The position numbers and the translations under genes were made by a program. A DNA stretch of 28,769 nucleotides, taken from positions 1 through 28,769 of the forward strand of contig JBGQFD010000042.1 in assembly GCA_041496705.1 (NCBI GenBank). Reading direction: 5' to 3'. The notes beneath the pieces are model-generated. The model had not been told where the DNA came from and ran no database searches. It saw only the letters and a list, made by a program, of their open reading frames with translations. Of the stretch, positions 17,161 to 25,348 are shown in pieces. The DNA comes from VBDM01 sp041496705. GTDB taxonomy: Bacteria > Pseudomonadota > Gammaproteobacteria > Burkholderiales > SG8-39. Every line of letters begins with the position of its first letter. Within the stretch, counting starts at the first letter, position 1.

Positions 17161-17303
17161 GGAACGGCTGAATGTGAGATCGCGTGCGCTTCAGATTCGG
17201 AGACGCACTGCCAAGAGTACGACCACCCGGTAGTCACGAGCGTGCAGTGTAGCTTCGTTTTACCGCCTTTGCTGATAACGAGGTTGCGTTGAAGGCCGGC
17301 TCG

Positions 17304-18200
17304 ATGACGACGCAACCTACACGATCACTGGTACTTTTCTGCAAGTCATACCGCGAGGATCTGATGCGCGCGCGGCGGCTCGCAGAAAGCGTACGCCGGT
17401 TCAACGAAACCGCGCTCCCGTTTTCGCTTTCGGTACCCGCGGAGGATCTGCAGCTATTCCAAGAGGCATTTGTCGGGCTGGACTTCGAGCTGGTTACCGA
17501 TGAAATGGTCGTCGGCGCCAATCCGAGGCTCGACCCCGGAGCATTCTCGGGGCTTCCCGGCAGGATTTCCCAGCAAATCGTGAAGGCCGAATTCTGGCGC
17601 CTGGCCGGCGCGGAAACCTATCTTTGCCTCGACAGCGACTGCTACTTCATCCGTCCTTTTTCCGCGGCGGACTTCCTGGCGCAAGACGGCACGCCCTTTA
17701 CCGTCATGCATGAGGCGAAGGAACTGCTGCATTTGGCGCAGATCTTGGGGATGCGAGAGATCGGGAAGGACTGGGAACGGGACTGCGCGGAAATCAAGAA
17801 ACTCTTCGGGCGCGTCGGAAAATCCTGGGGTTTTGGTCCCGTCCCGGTTGTTTGGAGTTCGGCAGTCTGGCGGGATCTTGACGAGCGCTATCTCAAGCCA
17901 AGAGGGATGACGATACTCGAGGCAATACGCGCGCACCCGAGCGAGTTGCGCTGGTACGGGGAGGCGCTGCTTGCCTACCACAGCATTCCCTTGCTGCCTA
18001 TAGAACCCCTGTTTCGCTGCTACCATTACGAGGAGCAGTTCTATTTTTGGAAGGAGCAGGGAGAAACTGAAGAAAAGATTGCGGTCAATTACCTAGGCAT
18101 CTGCATGCAATCGAACTGGAACAAGGACCTCGACTTGGTCAGGCGATTCAAGTTCAGCAGCTGGCGCCGCAGGATCAAGCGCGCCTTGTTTGGCTCCTGA
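17304..18200 (+). CDS. DUF6492-type protein, probable glycosyltransferase
   Basis: This 298-aa protein looks like the DUF6492 family of GT-A-like proteins found in polysaccharide clusters. It opens with a strand followed by KSYREDLMRARRLAESVRRFN, has the family-like GRISQQIVKAEFWRL, and carries a DxD motif (D110, D112 in YLCLDSDCYF) that in GT-A folds binds the metal and nucleotide sugar. The end is basic (SSWRRRIKRALFG). ATG 17304 is chosen over the upstream TTG because AAGG precedes it and the sequence then matches the expected start. The following glycosyltransferase begins 20 bp downstream. The activity is unproven in this family as far as I know. Confidence 0.65.
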   Translation: MTTQPTRSLVLFCKSYREDLMRARRLAESVRRFNETALPFSLSVPAEDLQLFQEAFVGLDFELVTDEMVVGANPRLDPGAFSGLPGRISQQIVKAEFWRLAGAETYLCLDSDCYFIRPFSAADFLAQDGTPFTVMHEAKELLHLAQILGMREIGKDWERDCAEIKKLFGRVGKSWGFGPVPVVWSSAVWRDLDERYLKPRGMTILEAIRAHPSELRWYGEALLAYHSIPLLPIEPLFRCYHYEEQFYFWKEQGETEEKIAVNYLGICMQSNWNKDLDLVRRFKFSSWRRRIKRALFGS

Positions 18201-18220
18201 GGCCCGGAGCAGGAACCGCA

Positions 18221-19318
18221 ATGTCGCCGCCGGTATCCACCGTCCACGTGGTGCGGCGCTACGGTCCGGTGGGGGGAATGGAGCGCTACGTGTGGGAGCT
18301 CACGCGGGCGCTCGCCGCCGCCGGCCATCCCGTGACCGTGGTGTGCGAGCGGAACTTTGCCGGGGAGCGCGGCGGCATCGCCGTGCACGAGCTCGGCGTT
18401 ATCGCGCAGCGACCCCGCTGGCTGTCCTTGCTGCGCTTCTCCCGTCGGGTGCGGCGCCGGCTCGAGGCGCAACCTCAACCCGGAGCCCTGGTTCACAGCC
18501 ACGAGCGGCTGGACGTGCACCAAGTCACCACTTTTCACGGCCCGCTGTTTGCCACTGTATTCGAGCGCGGCTGGTGGCGCCGCGTATCGCTGCGGGTGTG
18601 GATGCAGCTGTGGCTGGAGCGGCGGGAATTGTGCCCATCGAGCGTGCGCGCGGTCGTTCCCAACTCGCCGCGCACCCTGGCGCAGCTTCGGCACTACTAC
18701 CCCGAGATTGGCCCGCGGCTATCGGGAACCATAGCGCCGGGGGTTGCGCCCGGGCCGGAACGCCCATCGCGGCCGGTGCCGAAGGACGGCGGAGTGATCG
18801 GCTTCGTCGGCGTGGAATGGAAACGAAAGGGCCTGGATCTCGCGCGGTCCGCCGCGGCCGAATTGCGCCGGAACCGCCCCGCACTCGAGTTGTGGGTGAT
18901 CGGGCCGCGGCCCGAGGACGTCAGGCCGTTGTTCGATGGATGGAACGCGGGATACCGGCTGCTGGGATGGCGCGGGGACGGCTCCATCTATCCGCAACTC
19001 GACCTGCTGCTGCACCCGGCGCGGGCGGAGCCCTACGGCATGGTGGTGGCGGAGGCCATGGCGGCGCGCGTGCCGGTGGTGGTGTCCGACCAGTGCGGGA
19101 TCGCGCCCGAAGTGTCGCCGGACCGCGGCTCGGTGGTGCCGGTTGGCGCGGCGGCCGCGGAGTGGGCTATCGCGTGCGAGCGCCAACTGGATCGCAGCGC
19201 GCCGCCGCCGCCATTCGCCCGCGGCTGGGACCAGGTGGCGCGGGAGTACCTAGCGCTCTACCGCTCGTTGCTGTCCCAATTGGAAAATTCTCAACTCCCG
19301 CAACAGGCGGTGGCGTGA
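18221..19318 (+). CDS. GT4-family glycosyltransferase (WaaG-like)
   Basis: This 365-aa GT-B retaining transferase has an N-terminal acceptor domain with RYGPVGGMERYVWELTRAL, where the glycine-rich loop is typical. A C-terminal donor domain has FVGVEWKRKGLD (basic residues for the diphosphate) and an exact EX7E motif (E270, E278 in AEPYGMVVAEAM). It resembles WaaG-type lipopolysaccharide core transferases. The reading frame is very GC-rich, unlike the next gene. Its TGA overlaps the GTG start of the GT10-like gene by four bases. Donor and acceptor are unknown; a core or O-antigen sugar is likely. Confidence 0.83.
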   Translation: MSPPVSTVHVVRRYGPVGGMERYVWELTRALAAAGHPVTVVCERNFAGERGGIAVHELGVIAQRPRWLSLLRFSRRVRRRLEAQPQPGALVHSHERLDVHQVTTFHGPLFATVFERGWWRRVSLRVWMQLWLERRELCPSSVRAVVPNSPRTLAQLRHYYPEIGPRLSGTIAPGVAPGPERPSRPVPKDGGVIGFVGVEWKRKGLDLARSAAAELRRNRPALELWVIGPRPEDVRPLFDGWNAGYRLLGWRGDGSIYPQLDLLLHPARAEPYGMVVAEAMAARVPVVVSDQCGIAPEVSPDRGSVVPVGAAAAEWAIACERQLDRSAPPPPFARGWDQVAREYLALYRSLLSQLENSQLPQQAVA

Positions 19319-20136
19319 GCAAGATCCAGGTCGAGCTTCGAGACAGGATGTTCGCCCACGTCGAGACGGCGGGCGGTCCGCTGTCATGGCCGGACCTACC
19401 CTTTCGCTGGGATCGCTCGGGGACACGCAGAGACATCGTCATTTTTACCGATACCTCGCTCCTCGAGGCGGAAAAGCGGGACGATTGCTACAAGATTGCG
19501 TGGCTGCTCGAATCGCCACGTGCGACGCGGGCCGAATACCGGTGGCTCGCGCGCAACGCGCATCTCTTCGATCGGATTCTGACCTTTGAACAATCCCTCC
19601 TTGAAAATCTGCCTCATGCGAGATTTTCTCCCTTGGGAGGCTGTTGGCTGGTGCAACAGGATTGGAAAATCCATCCCAAGACCAAGAATCTCTCCATCAT
19701 TGCCTCTGGAAAACGCGACATGCCCGGCCAGAAACTCCGGCACAAAGCAATCCAAAAATATCGGGCGTCGTTCGACGCCATTCTGGGACGAGGCTACCGG
19801 GAGATCGACGACAAGATCGAAGGCCTGAGAGACTATCGCTATTCGCTCGCCATCGAGAACGGTCGTCAGAACTACTACTTTTCAGAGAAGTTCATCGATT
19901 GTCTGTTGAGCGGCACCGTGCCGATTTACTGGGGCTGCCCTTCGATTGGCCTGTTCTTCGACAAGGAAGGAATCATCACCTTCGAGCATCCGCGGGAGCT
20001 CGGACTTATCCTGGAGAAGATCGGCCCCGAGGACTACGAGCGGCGCCTGCCCGCCATCCGCAGGAATCTGGAATCGGCAAAGCGCTACGTGTATCCGGAA
20101 ACCCACGTATGGGAGAACGTTCGCGATCTGTTTTAA
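19315..20136 (+). CDS. GT10 (alpha-1,3/4-fucosyltransferase-like) glycosyltransferase
   Basis: This 273-aa protein has the GT10 donor-binding signature SLAIENGRQNYYFSEKF (177-193) followed by CLLSGTVPIYWG (196-207); E181 and E191-K192 are the conserved residues that contact GDP-fucose in characterised members. GT10 enzymes transfer L-fucose or related GDP sugars to glycans. It begins at GTG 19315, overlapping the previous stop (GTGA). An ATG at 19348 is possible but would remove 11 residues. Base composition is less GC-rich than in the preceding gene. Given the GDP-sugar pathway downstream, the donor might be a GDP-sugar other than fucose, but this is inference. Confidence 0.8.
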   Translation: MSKIQVELRDRMFAHVETAGGPLSWPDLPFRWDRSGTRRDIVIFTDTSLLEAEKRDDCYKIAWLLESPRATRAEYRWLARNAHLFDRILTFEQSLLENLPHARFSPLGGCWLVQQDWKIHPKTKNLSIIASGKRDMPGQKLRHKAIQKYRASFDAILGRGYREIDDKIEGLRDYRYSLAIENGRQNYYFSEKFIDCLLSGTVPIYWGCPSIGLFFDKEGIITFEHPRELGLILEKIGPEDYERRLPAIRRNLESAKRYVYPETHVWENVRDLF

Positions 20137-20158
20137 CCGGCGCGACTCAAGCCCTCTT

Positions 20159-20180
20159 CAAAGTCCTCCTTACGACTTTG
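20159..20180. terminator. Hairpin between convergent genes
   Basis: CAAAGTC (20159-20165) and GACTTTG (20174-20180) pair around an 8-base loop. It overlaps the last codons of the minus-strand DUF268 gene and lies 22 bp after the GT10 stop. No T-run follows on either strand, so a terminator role is only possible. Confidence 0.3.
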
Positions 20181-21000
20181 TCAGCTCGAATATGCCGCAT
20201 CCACAGGTGCAGCCAAAATTGGTCGTGACGCCTTCGTCCGTAAGATCGACCCCTTCGTGCAAATCGCCCGCATCATCGACAAACGAGAAACAGTCGATGG
20301 CGAATTTGCCATGAAAAAGTTCCAATAAATATTCGAGACAAAAAACACGGTGAGCGTTGAATTCTATTCTCTGTGGACCAATCGGAACGGAAAGATATAG
20401 TTTTCCGCGTTGCTTTAAGAGCTTGCGGAGGTTTTCGAGCCCGATGAGGTGGCCATTCCACTGGACAGCGTCCCCGTATCTTCCCAATCCAAAGTGTTCC
20501 AAGACGTGCAAACATGACAATGAATCACAGCAGCCAACCCAGTCGCCGGCTATTTCGCCCATCATATCCATCTGAACGAACGTCACGTTTGCAATATTGC
20601 TCGACAGGGGGCGCACGTCGATCACCTGGATCGGGCGAAACGAGGCGACATGAGCAACAAATCCATCAATTCTGGAACCAACATCCAGGTGAACTGCTGG
20701 TCGATTGGAATGAATTCTTCTCGCCGCCAGCAAGTCTTGGTGGAAATAGGCCCCTCTGCCCATTCCGCTTTCTGAGGATCTATCGTCCAGGCAAGGATAT
20801 AACTTGCCGAATGGAAAGACCTTGTTGTCCGGGCCTAGCTGCTTCTTCAGCGTCCGCAATTCACGAAAGAAGCGAACCCAGATCTCGAGCTTATGGCGAG
20901 ATCTGACCCAACGCCGTTTCATGCGCGCCAACACTCTGGACGGAATGGACGTCGATTGCGCCATACCGCCGTTGCGGGATGTTGTGGGCGACGCTGACAT
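20170..21000 (-). CDS. DUF268 family protein (putative methyltransferase-like)
   Basis: This 276-aa protein matches the DUF268 pattern. There is a SAM-type nucleotide loop HLDVGSRIDG (104-113) followed by an acidic strand (VIDVRPL), then LHVLEHFGLGRYGD (164-177), SVPIGPQRIEFNAHRVF (204-220) and the C-terminal GCGIFEL. The layout is that of a class I methyltransferase fold, although activity has not to my knowledge been shown. The N-terminal ~50 residues are basic. The ATG at 21000 overlaps the stop of the upstream GT2 gene by one base (TAATG), so the two are co-translated. ATG 20964 is an alternative. The gene is AT-richer than the locus as a whole. Confidence 0.72.
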   Translation of the reverse strand: MSASPTTSRNGGMAQSTSIPSRVLARMKRRWVRSRHKLEIWVRFFRELRTLKKQLGPDNKVFPFGKLYPCLDDRSSESGMGRGAYFHQDLLAARRIHSNRPAVHLDVGSRIDGFVAHVASFRPIQVIDVRPLSSNIANVTFVQMDMMGEIAGDWVGCCDSLSCLHVLEHFGLGRYGDAVQWNGHLIGLENLRKLLKQRGKLYLSVPIGPQRIEFNAHRVFCLEYLLELFHGKFAIDCFSFVDDAGDLHEGVDLTDEGVTTNFGCTCGCGIFELTKS

Positions 21001-21890
21001 TACTTTTTGCGCCTATGCCGCAATCTTCTCGTGAGTCTTTGAAGAGTCAATAGGAGTATGGACGTGGCGTAGAGCCACAATAGCGTTTTTTCGCCATACG
21101 AAAAAGGCGCATCATTGATGATCCTGTGAATCATTCCCGTTAGTTTTATTTGATGTAACACGTTATCTTTATAATCTTGCCATTTAGAAGAACTTAGCGC
21201 CCATTGCCCCCTGTCTCTGTACAGCTTTTCCCTGTCTCTTTGACGATAGGAAAAAAGGATTTCAGTCGTACTATCCACTCTCGTCAAGCTGAGCAAACGG
21301 AGCATGTACAAATTGTCATGATCCCAGCGCCGCTGATCTACCCGAAAATAGTACGGCAACGCATCTTTATGAACCTGCGTTCTGATCAGTCCAAATACGA
21401 TTGGAATCGGACTTCGATGCAGAAGATAGCGCACGAAATTCTGTCTTCTTGAGTTATGCCTTGTCAGAAAATATTTGGCCTCGAAATTCGCTGACGAGCG
21501 TATGCCATCCTCCGAAATGTATTCAAGAGATGAATATGCCAAACCGATGGAAGGATCGGAACGCATCAAATTCATCAAACTACTGACATACGATGGTGCA
21601 TAGACGTCATCGTCACAGGCGATCATGATATATTCGCCACGCGCATAGCTGAAAGCTCGTTTTTGCCCTTCGATAACATCCGTTTTTTCATTGTCCAATA
21701 TGTAGCGTACGCGTTTGTCTTTTCGAGCGTATTCCTTGCAAATGGACGAAGTGTTGTCGACTGAAAGGTTGTCGAGAATAATTATCTCGATGTTTTCGTA
21801 ATCCTGTGCAAGCAGTGAATCCAGTGTCTCGGCGAAAAATAGCTCGCCGTTCCAGATGGAGATTCCAATGCTGACCAGAGGATTTTCCAT
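21000..21890 (-). CDS. GT2-family glycosyltransferase
   Basis: This 296-aa GT-A transferase opens with PLVSIGISIWNGELFFAETL and has ILDNLSVDNT and a DDD metal motif (D93-D95 in ACDDDVY). The C-terminal end has a hydrophobic stretch (about 267-280) followed by RLTRRLRHRRKK, which suggests membrane anchoring with a basic tail. It probably transfers one residue of the surface glycan. Codon and base use are conspicuously AT-rich compared with flanking genes; for example, 21121-21180 has 19 G+C in 60, against 40 in 60 for 9121-9180 in atpA. This suggests recent horizontal transfer together with the DUF268 gene. It is divergent from the gmhB-like gene. Confidence 0.83.
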   Translation of the reverse strand: MENPLVSIGISIWNGELFFAETLDSLLAQDYENIEIIILDNLSVDNTSSICKEYARKDKRVRYILDNEKTDVIEGQKRAFSYARGEYIMIACDDDVYAPSYVSSLMNLMRSDPSIGLAYSSLEYISEDGIRSSANFEAKYFLTRHNSRRQNFVRYLLHRSPIPIVFGLIRTQVHKDALPYYFRVDQRRWDHDNLYMLRLLSLTRVDSTTEILFSYRQRDREKLYRDRGQWALSSSKWQDYKDNVLHQIKLTGMIHRIINDAPFSYGEKTLLWLYATSILLLTLQRLTRRLRHRRKK

Positions 21891-21971
21891 TGATCGTGCG
21901 TCAGGTAAATACGATCATACTTGACCCAGGATGTCCAGCATCCGCTTCCGCTTCCGCAGGAGCTGCCGAGA

Positions 21972-22517
21972 ATGACCATTCAAGGCGTGTTCATCGACAG
22001 AGATGGCACCATCAATGTCGAGAGGGGACACGTCTACAGAACGGAGGACTTTGAATACATTCCGGGCGCGCTCGAGGCGTTGAGGCTCGTCAGCGAGAGG
22101 AAGATAAAGATTTACATCGTGACGAACCAAGCGGGGATCGCCAGGGGGATATACACCGAAGCCGATTTCAAGATACTGACGAAGGCCATGCTGGATTGCA
22201 TGGCCGGGCACGGAATCGAAATCGCCGATGTGCTTTACTGCCCGCACCACCCCGAGGGTACGGTCGCGGCTTATCGAAAGGTTTGTTCATGCAGAAAACC
22301 CGAGCCGGGCTTGCTCAAGGCCGTGATCGAAAAGGAAGGCTTTTCGCCAGACTGTTTGGCGCTGATCGGCGACAAGAACTCCGATATTGAGGCGGGTCGC
22401 AAGTTGGGGATCAGAACATACTTGGTCGAGACCGGATATGGTATCGACCATAAGCACACGACGCGTGCCGATCATGTGGTCAAGGACCTGCAGGCAGCGG
22501 TGCGTCACCTGTTGTAG
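21972..22517 (+). CDS. gmhB: D-glycero-D-manno-heptose 1,7-bisphosphate 7-phosphatase
   Basis: This 181-aa HAD-family histidinol-phosphatase-type enzyme has catalytic D9 and D11 in FIDRDGT, the TNQAGIARG loop, and a zinc site C90, H92, C105, C107 spaced exactly as in E. coli GmhB. The last HAD motif is GDKNSDIEAG (133-142). It removes the 7-phosphate of heptose bisphosphate. Next to HddA and HddC homologues, it probably serves the GDP-alpha-heptose route instead of ADP-heptose. ATG 21972 is supported by AGGAG at 21958-21962; the frame is open to a TTG at 21921. The kinase gene follows after 58 bp. Confidence 0.92.
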   Translation: MTIQGVFIDRDGTINVERGHVYRTEDFEYIPGALEALRLVSERKIKIYIVTNQAGIARGIYTEADFKILTKAMLDCMAGHGIEIADVLYCPHHPEGTVAAYRKVCSCRKPEPGLLKAVIEKEGFSPDCLALIGDKNSDIEAGRKLGIRTYLVETGYGIDHKHTTRADHVVKDLQAAVRHLL

Positions 22518-22575
22518 ATAGAATACGGCATTGATGTTACGCCATGCGCAAGACCTAGAACGAACCCCTTCGGCG

Positions 22576-23574
22576 ATGATAATCAGCAGAACACCTTTCA
22601 GAGTTTCGTTCTTCGGCGGAGGAACCGATTACCCCGCCTGGTACAGGGAGAACGGCGGTGCCGTTCTCGCCACCACGATAGACAAGTATTGCTATATCAG
22701 CTGCAGGTATCTTCCGCCCTTCTTCGAACACCGGTACAGAATCGTTTATTCCAAGATCGAGAACGTCAAGGAGATATCCGAAATCCAGCACCCGTCGGTG
22801 CGCGCCGTTCTCCAGTGGCTGAAATGTACCGAAGGCGTCGAGATTCATCACGACGGCGATTTGCCGGCGCGCTCCGGGCTGGGATCCAGCTCGTCTTTCA
22901 CCGTGGGTCTGATCAATACGATGATGGCATTGTCCGGGAGGCACATTTCCAAGGAGGAAAACGCCAAGCTGGCGATCCACATCGAGCAAAATGTCATCAA
23001 CGAGAATGTCGGGTCGCAAGACCAGATATCGGCGGCTTTTGGCGGTTTCAACACAATCGAGTTTGACCGGCAGGACTCGTTCCGGGTCATGCCTCTCATA
23101 CTTCCCGGGCAAAGGCTGAAGGAACTCGAGAGCCACCTGATGTTGTTCTTTACCGGATTTTCGCGGACCGCTTCGGAAATCGCAAAATCAAAAATCGAGA
23201 ATATCCCCAAAAAGACAACGGAGATTCGAAGAATGCACGAGATGGTCCAGGAGGCGGTCTCTATACTCCGGGGAGATCACCATCCGATCACCGAGTTTGG
23301 AAAACTGCTCGATCAAGGCTGGAGATACAAGAGAAGCCTGTCCCCGGCCGTATCCACCCGGCAGATAGATGACATCTATGAGGCGGCCTGCGATGCGGGA
23401 GCTATCGGCGGCAAGATCCTCGGAGCCGGGGGCGGGGGATTTCTATTGCTGTTTGTAAAGCCGGAACAACAGCAACAGGTGCGGGAAAGGCTCGGTTCGC
23501 TGGTCCACGTGCCGTTCTCGTTCGAAAATTCCGGTACCAAGATCGTGCTTTATCAACCCAGCGGTCTGGCGTGA
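22576..23574 (+). CDS. hddA: D-glycero-alpha-D-manno-heptose 7-phosphate kinase (GHMP family)
   Basis: This 332-aa GHMP kinase opens RTPFRVSFFGGGTDYP as HddA proteins do. The phosphate loop is LPARSGLGSSSSF (96-108) and the C-terminal motif is GGKILGAGGGGFLLLF. HddA phosphorylates heptose 7-phosphate at C1 to give the 1,7-bisphosphate, the step before GmhB. ATG 22576 is chosen because the family sequence begins there; ATG 22534 would add 14 unrelated residues, and neither has a clear Shine-Dalgarno. Fucokinase-type relatives share the motifs, but the gmhB and hddC neighbours make the heptose role much more likely. Confidence 0.88.
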   Translation: MIISRTPFRVSFFGGGTDYPAWYRENGGAVLATTIDKYCYISCRYLPPFFEHRYRIVYSKIENVKEISEIQHPSVRAVLQWLKCTEGVEIHHDGDLPARSGLGSSSSFTVGLINTMMALSGRHISKEENAKLAIHIEQNVINENVGSQDQISAAFGGFNTIEFDRQDSFRVMPLILPGQRLKELESHLMLFFTGFSRTASEIAKSKIENIPKKTTEIRRMHEMVQEAVSILRGDHHPITEFGKLLDQGWRYKRSLSPAVSTRQIDDIYEAACDAGAIGGKILGAGGGGFLLLFVKPEQQQQVRERLGSLVHVPFSFENSGTKIVLYQPSGLA

Positions 23575-23661
23575 CATACGGTTCCACCCGGCGCCCGGTT
23601 GGCTTATATTGCTGATTCCTCTTTGCAGCCAGATGCGAAGACTTCAAGGCAGGGGCCAATC

Positions 23662-25164
23662 ATGTCCGGACAAATAGATTTGCTGCTCGTAACCCCACCC
23701 AGCAGGTTGGAGGTCTATCAACAGCTGAGCAATGACCTGGCGGCGGTAGAACCGCCCGTCTGGTCCGGCTTGATCGCCTCGTTTATCAGCGGCAAAGGCT
23801 ATAACGTCAGGATGCTCGATGCAGAAGCCGAAGGACTGACGCACCGGCAGACCGCCGACGTCGTCCTGCAAACCAACCCGCGCTTGGCCGTATTTGTCAT
23901 CTACGGCCAACAGCCGTCGGCCTCGACTCAGTGTATGCCCGGGGGTACGAAGGTATGCCAGCTGGTAAAGATGGCAGCTTCTGATCTGCCCACCATGGTG
24001 ATGGGAACGCACGCTTCGGCCCTGCCGCAAGGGACTCTTCTCGGCGAGCCCTATACCTATGTGTGCCAGGGCGAAGGCCCGTACACGGTTCTCGGCCTCC
24101 TGGAGGCGCTGGCTGGAAAACGAAAACTCAGTGAAGTGCCCGGACTATGGTACATGGATCGAGGGTTGCCCCAGTTCAATCCGGCGGCAGAAAAGATCAG
24201 GAACCTTGACATGGAACTGCCCAGCCAGGCCTGGGATATGCTCGATATGTCCAAATATCGCGCGCACAACTGGCACTGCTTCGCTGATCTCGCCAGCCGC
24301 AGCCGGTACGCATCCCTGCAAACCAGCCTGGGATGTCCTTATCGGTGTTCATTCTGCTGCATCAACGCGCCTTTTGGCGGAGCCGGCATCCGCTATTGGA
24401 ATTCGGCGAACGTTATCCAGCAGATCGACATATTGGTCAATAAGTACGGCGTGAAGAACATCAAGATACCGGATGAAATGTTTGTCCTGAACAAGAGTCA
24501 TGTTCTCGAGATTTGCGACGGGATCATCGAGCGCGGATACGATGTGAACATTTGGGCCTATGCGCGTATTGATACCGTGAAAGACGAGTTCCTGGAGAAA
24601 CTGAAAAAGGCGGGATTCAACTGGCTGGCTCTCGGAATTGAATCCGGGAGCAAGCACGTTCGCGATGGTGTCGAAAAGGGCCGATTTGGCGAACCCGAGA
24701 TCGTCCAGACCGTCAAGAAGATCCGCGACCATGGAATTTACGTTGCGGCCAACTATATTTTCGGCCTCCCGGACGACACGCACGAAACCATGCGCGAGAC
24801 ATTGGACATGGCCCTCTATCTCAATGCGGAGTGGGCCAATTTTTATTGCGCCATGGCCTATCCAGGCTCCCCCCTTCACGCCTTGGCCAAGCAGAAGAAG
24901 TGGAGATTACCGGAGGACGAAGGCGGCCCCGGGTGGATAGGCTATTCACAGCATGCGTACGAATGCATGCCGCTGGCTACGGACACGCTGCAGTACACCG
25001 AGGTACTGGAATTCCGCGACAAGGCCTTCAACCAGTATTTCACGAATCCGTCGTATCTCAGCATGCTGCAGGGCAAATTCGGGGAAGCGGTTGTCGACCA
25101 CGTCAGGCAAATGACTTCTCACAAGCTCAAGAGGCGCCATCACGAACTAATCGATGCGGCCTGA
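23662..25164 (+). CDS. B12-binding-type radical SAM enzyme
   Basis: This 500-aa protein has a cobalamin-binding-like Rossmann domain at about 1-150 (IDLLLVTPPSR, a central glycine-rich core and VCQGEGPYTVLGLLEAL). A radical SAM domain follows, with the [4Fe-4S] motif C225-x3-C229-x2-C232 in LGCPYRCSFC and the later ALGIESGS and NYIFGLPDDT segments. The classical DxHxxG cobalamin motif is not evident, as in many members. Such enzymes often methylate unactivated carbons, but others rearrange or oxidise. ATG 23662 has AGGGG upstream. It lies between the heptose kinase and the ThDP enzyme genes, so a nucleotide-sugar or sugar-phosphate substrate is likely. A C-methylation role is inference. Confidence 0.85.
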   Translation: MSGQIDLLLVTPPSRLEVYQQLSNDLAAVEPPVWSGLIASFISGKGYNVRMLDAEAEGLTHRQTADVVLQTNPRLAVFVIYGQQPSASTQCMPGGTKVCQLVKMAASDLPTMVMGTHASALPQGTLLGEPYTYVCQGEGPYTVLGLLEALAGKRKLSEVPGLWYMDRGLPQFNPAAEKIRNLDMELPSQAWDMLDMSKYRAHNWHCFADLASRSRYASLQTSLGCPYRCSFCCINAPFGGAGIRYWNSANVIQQIDILVNKYGVKNIKIPDEMFVLNKSHVLEICDGIIERGYDVNIWAYARIDTVKDEFLEKLKKAGFNWLALGIESGSKHVRDGVEKGRFGEPEIVQTVKKIRDHGIYVAANYIFGLPDDTHETMRETLDMALYLNAEWANFYCAMAYPGSPLHALAKQKKWRLPEDEGGPGWIGYSQHAYECMPLATDTLQYTEVLEFRDKAFNQYFTNPSYLSMLQGKFGEAVVDHVRQMTSHKLKRRHHELIDAA

Positions 25165-25348
25165 TGGTATAAGGGCGACTTGTCTCGCGTCAGCAGGAAT
25201 TCAATAGTCCCCACTCTCGACACCGGGCCGGGCAGGCCATCCGCTCTTGCTCATGTCGCTGCCTGGGCGCGTGTCGGGCCCGCGGCAATCGCGCCGCGCG
25301 TACCCGGCGGTAAGGCGAGGTTGCGCAATTCTCAATAATGGTGGCTTC

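Noticed and set aside
18190..20136. A 648-codon open frame that could be read as one large protein
   Set aside because: Its first two thirds are an arginine/alanine-rich shadow of the WaaG-like gene. Only the part from GTG 19315 has family-like (GT10) sequence.
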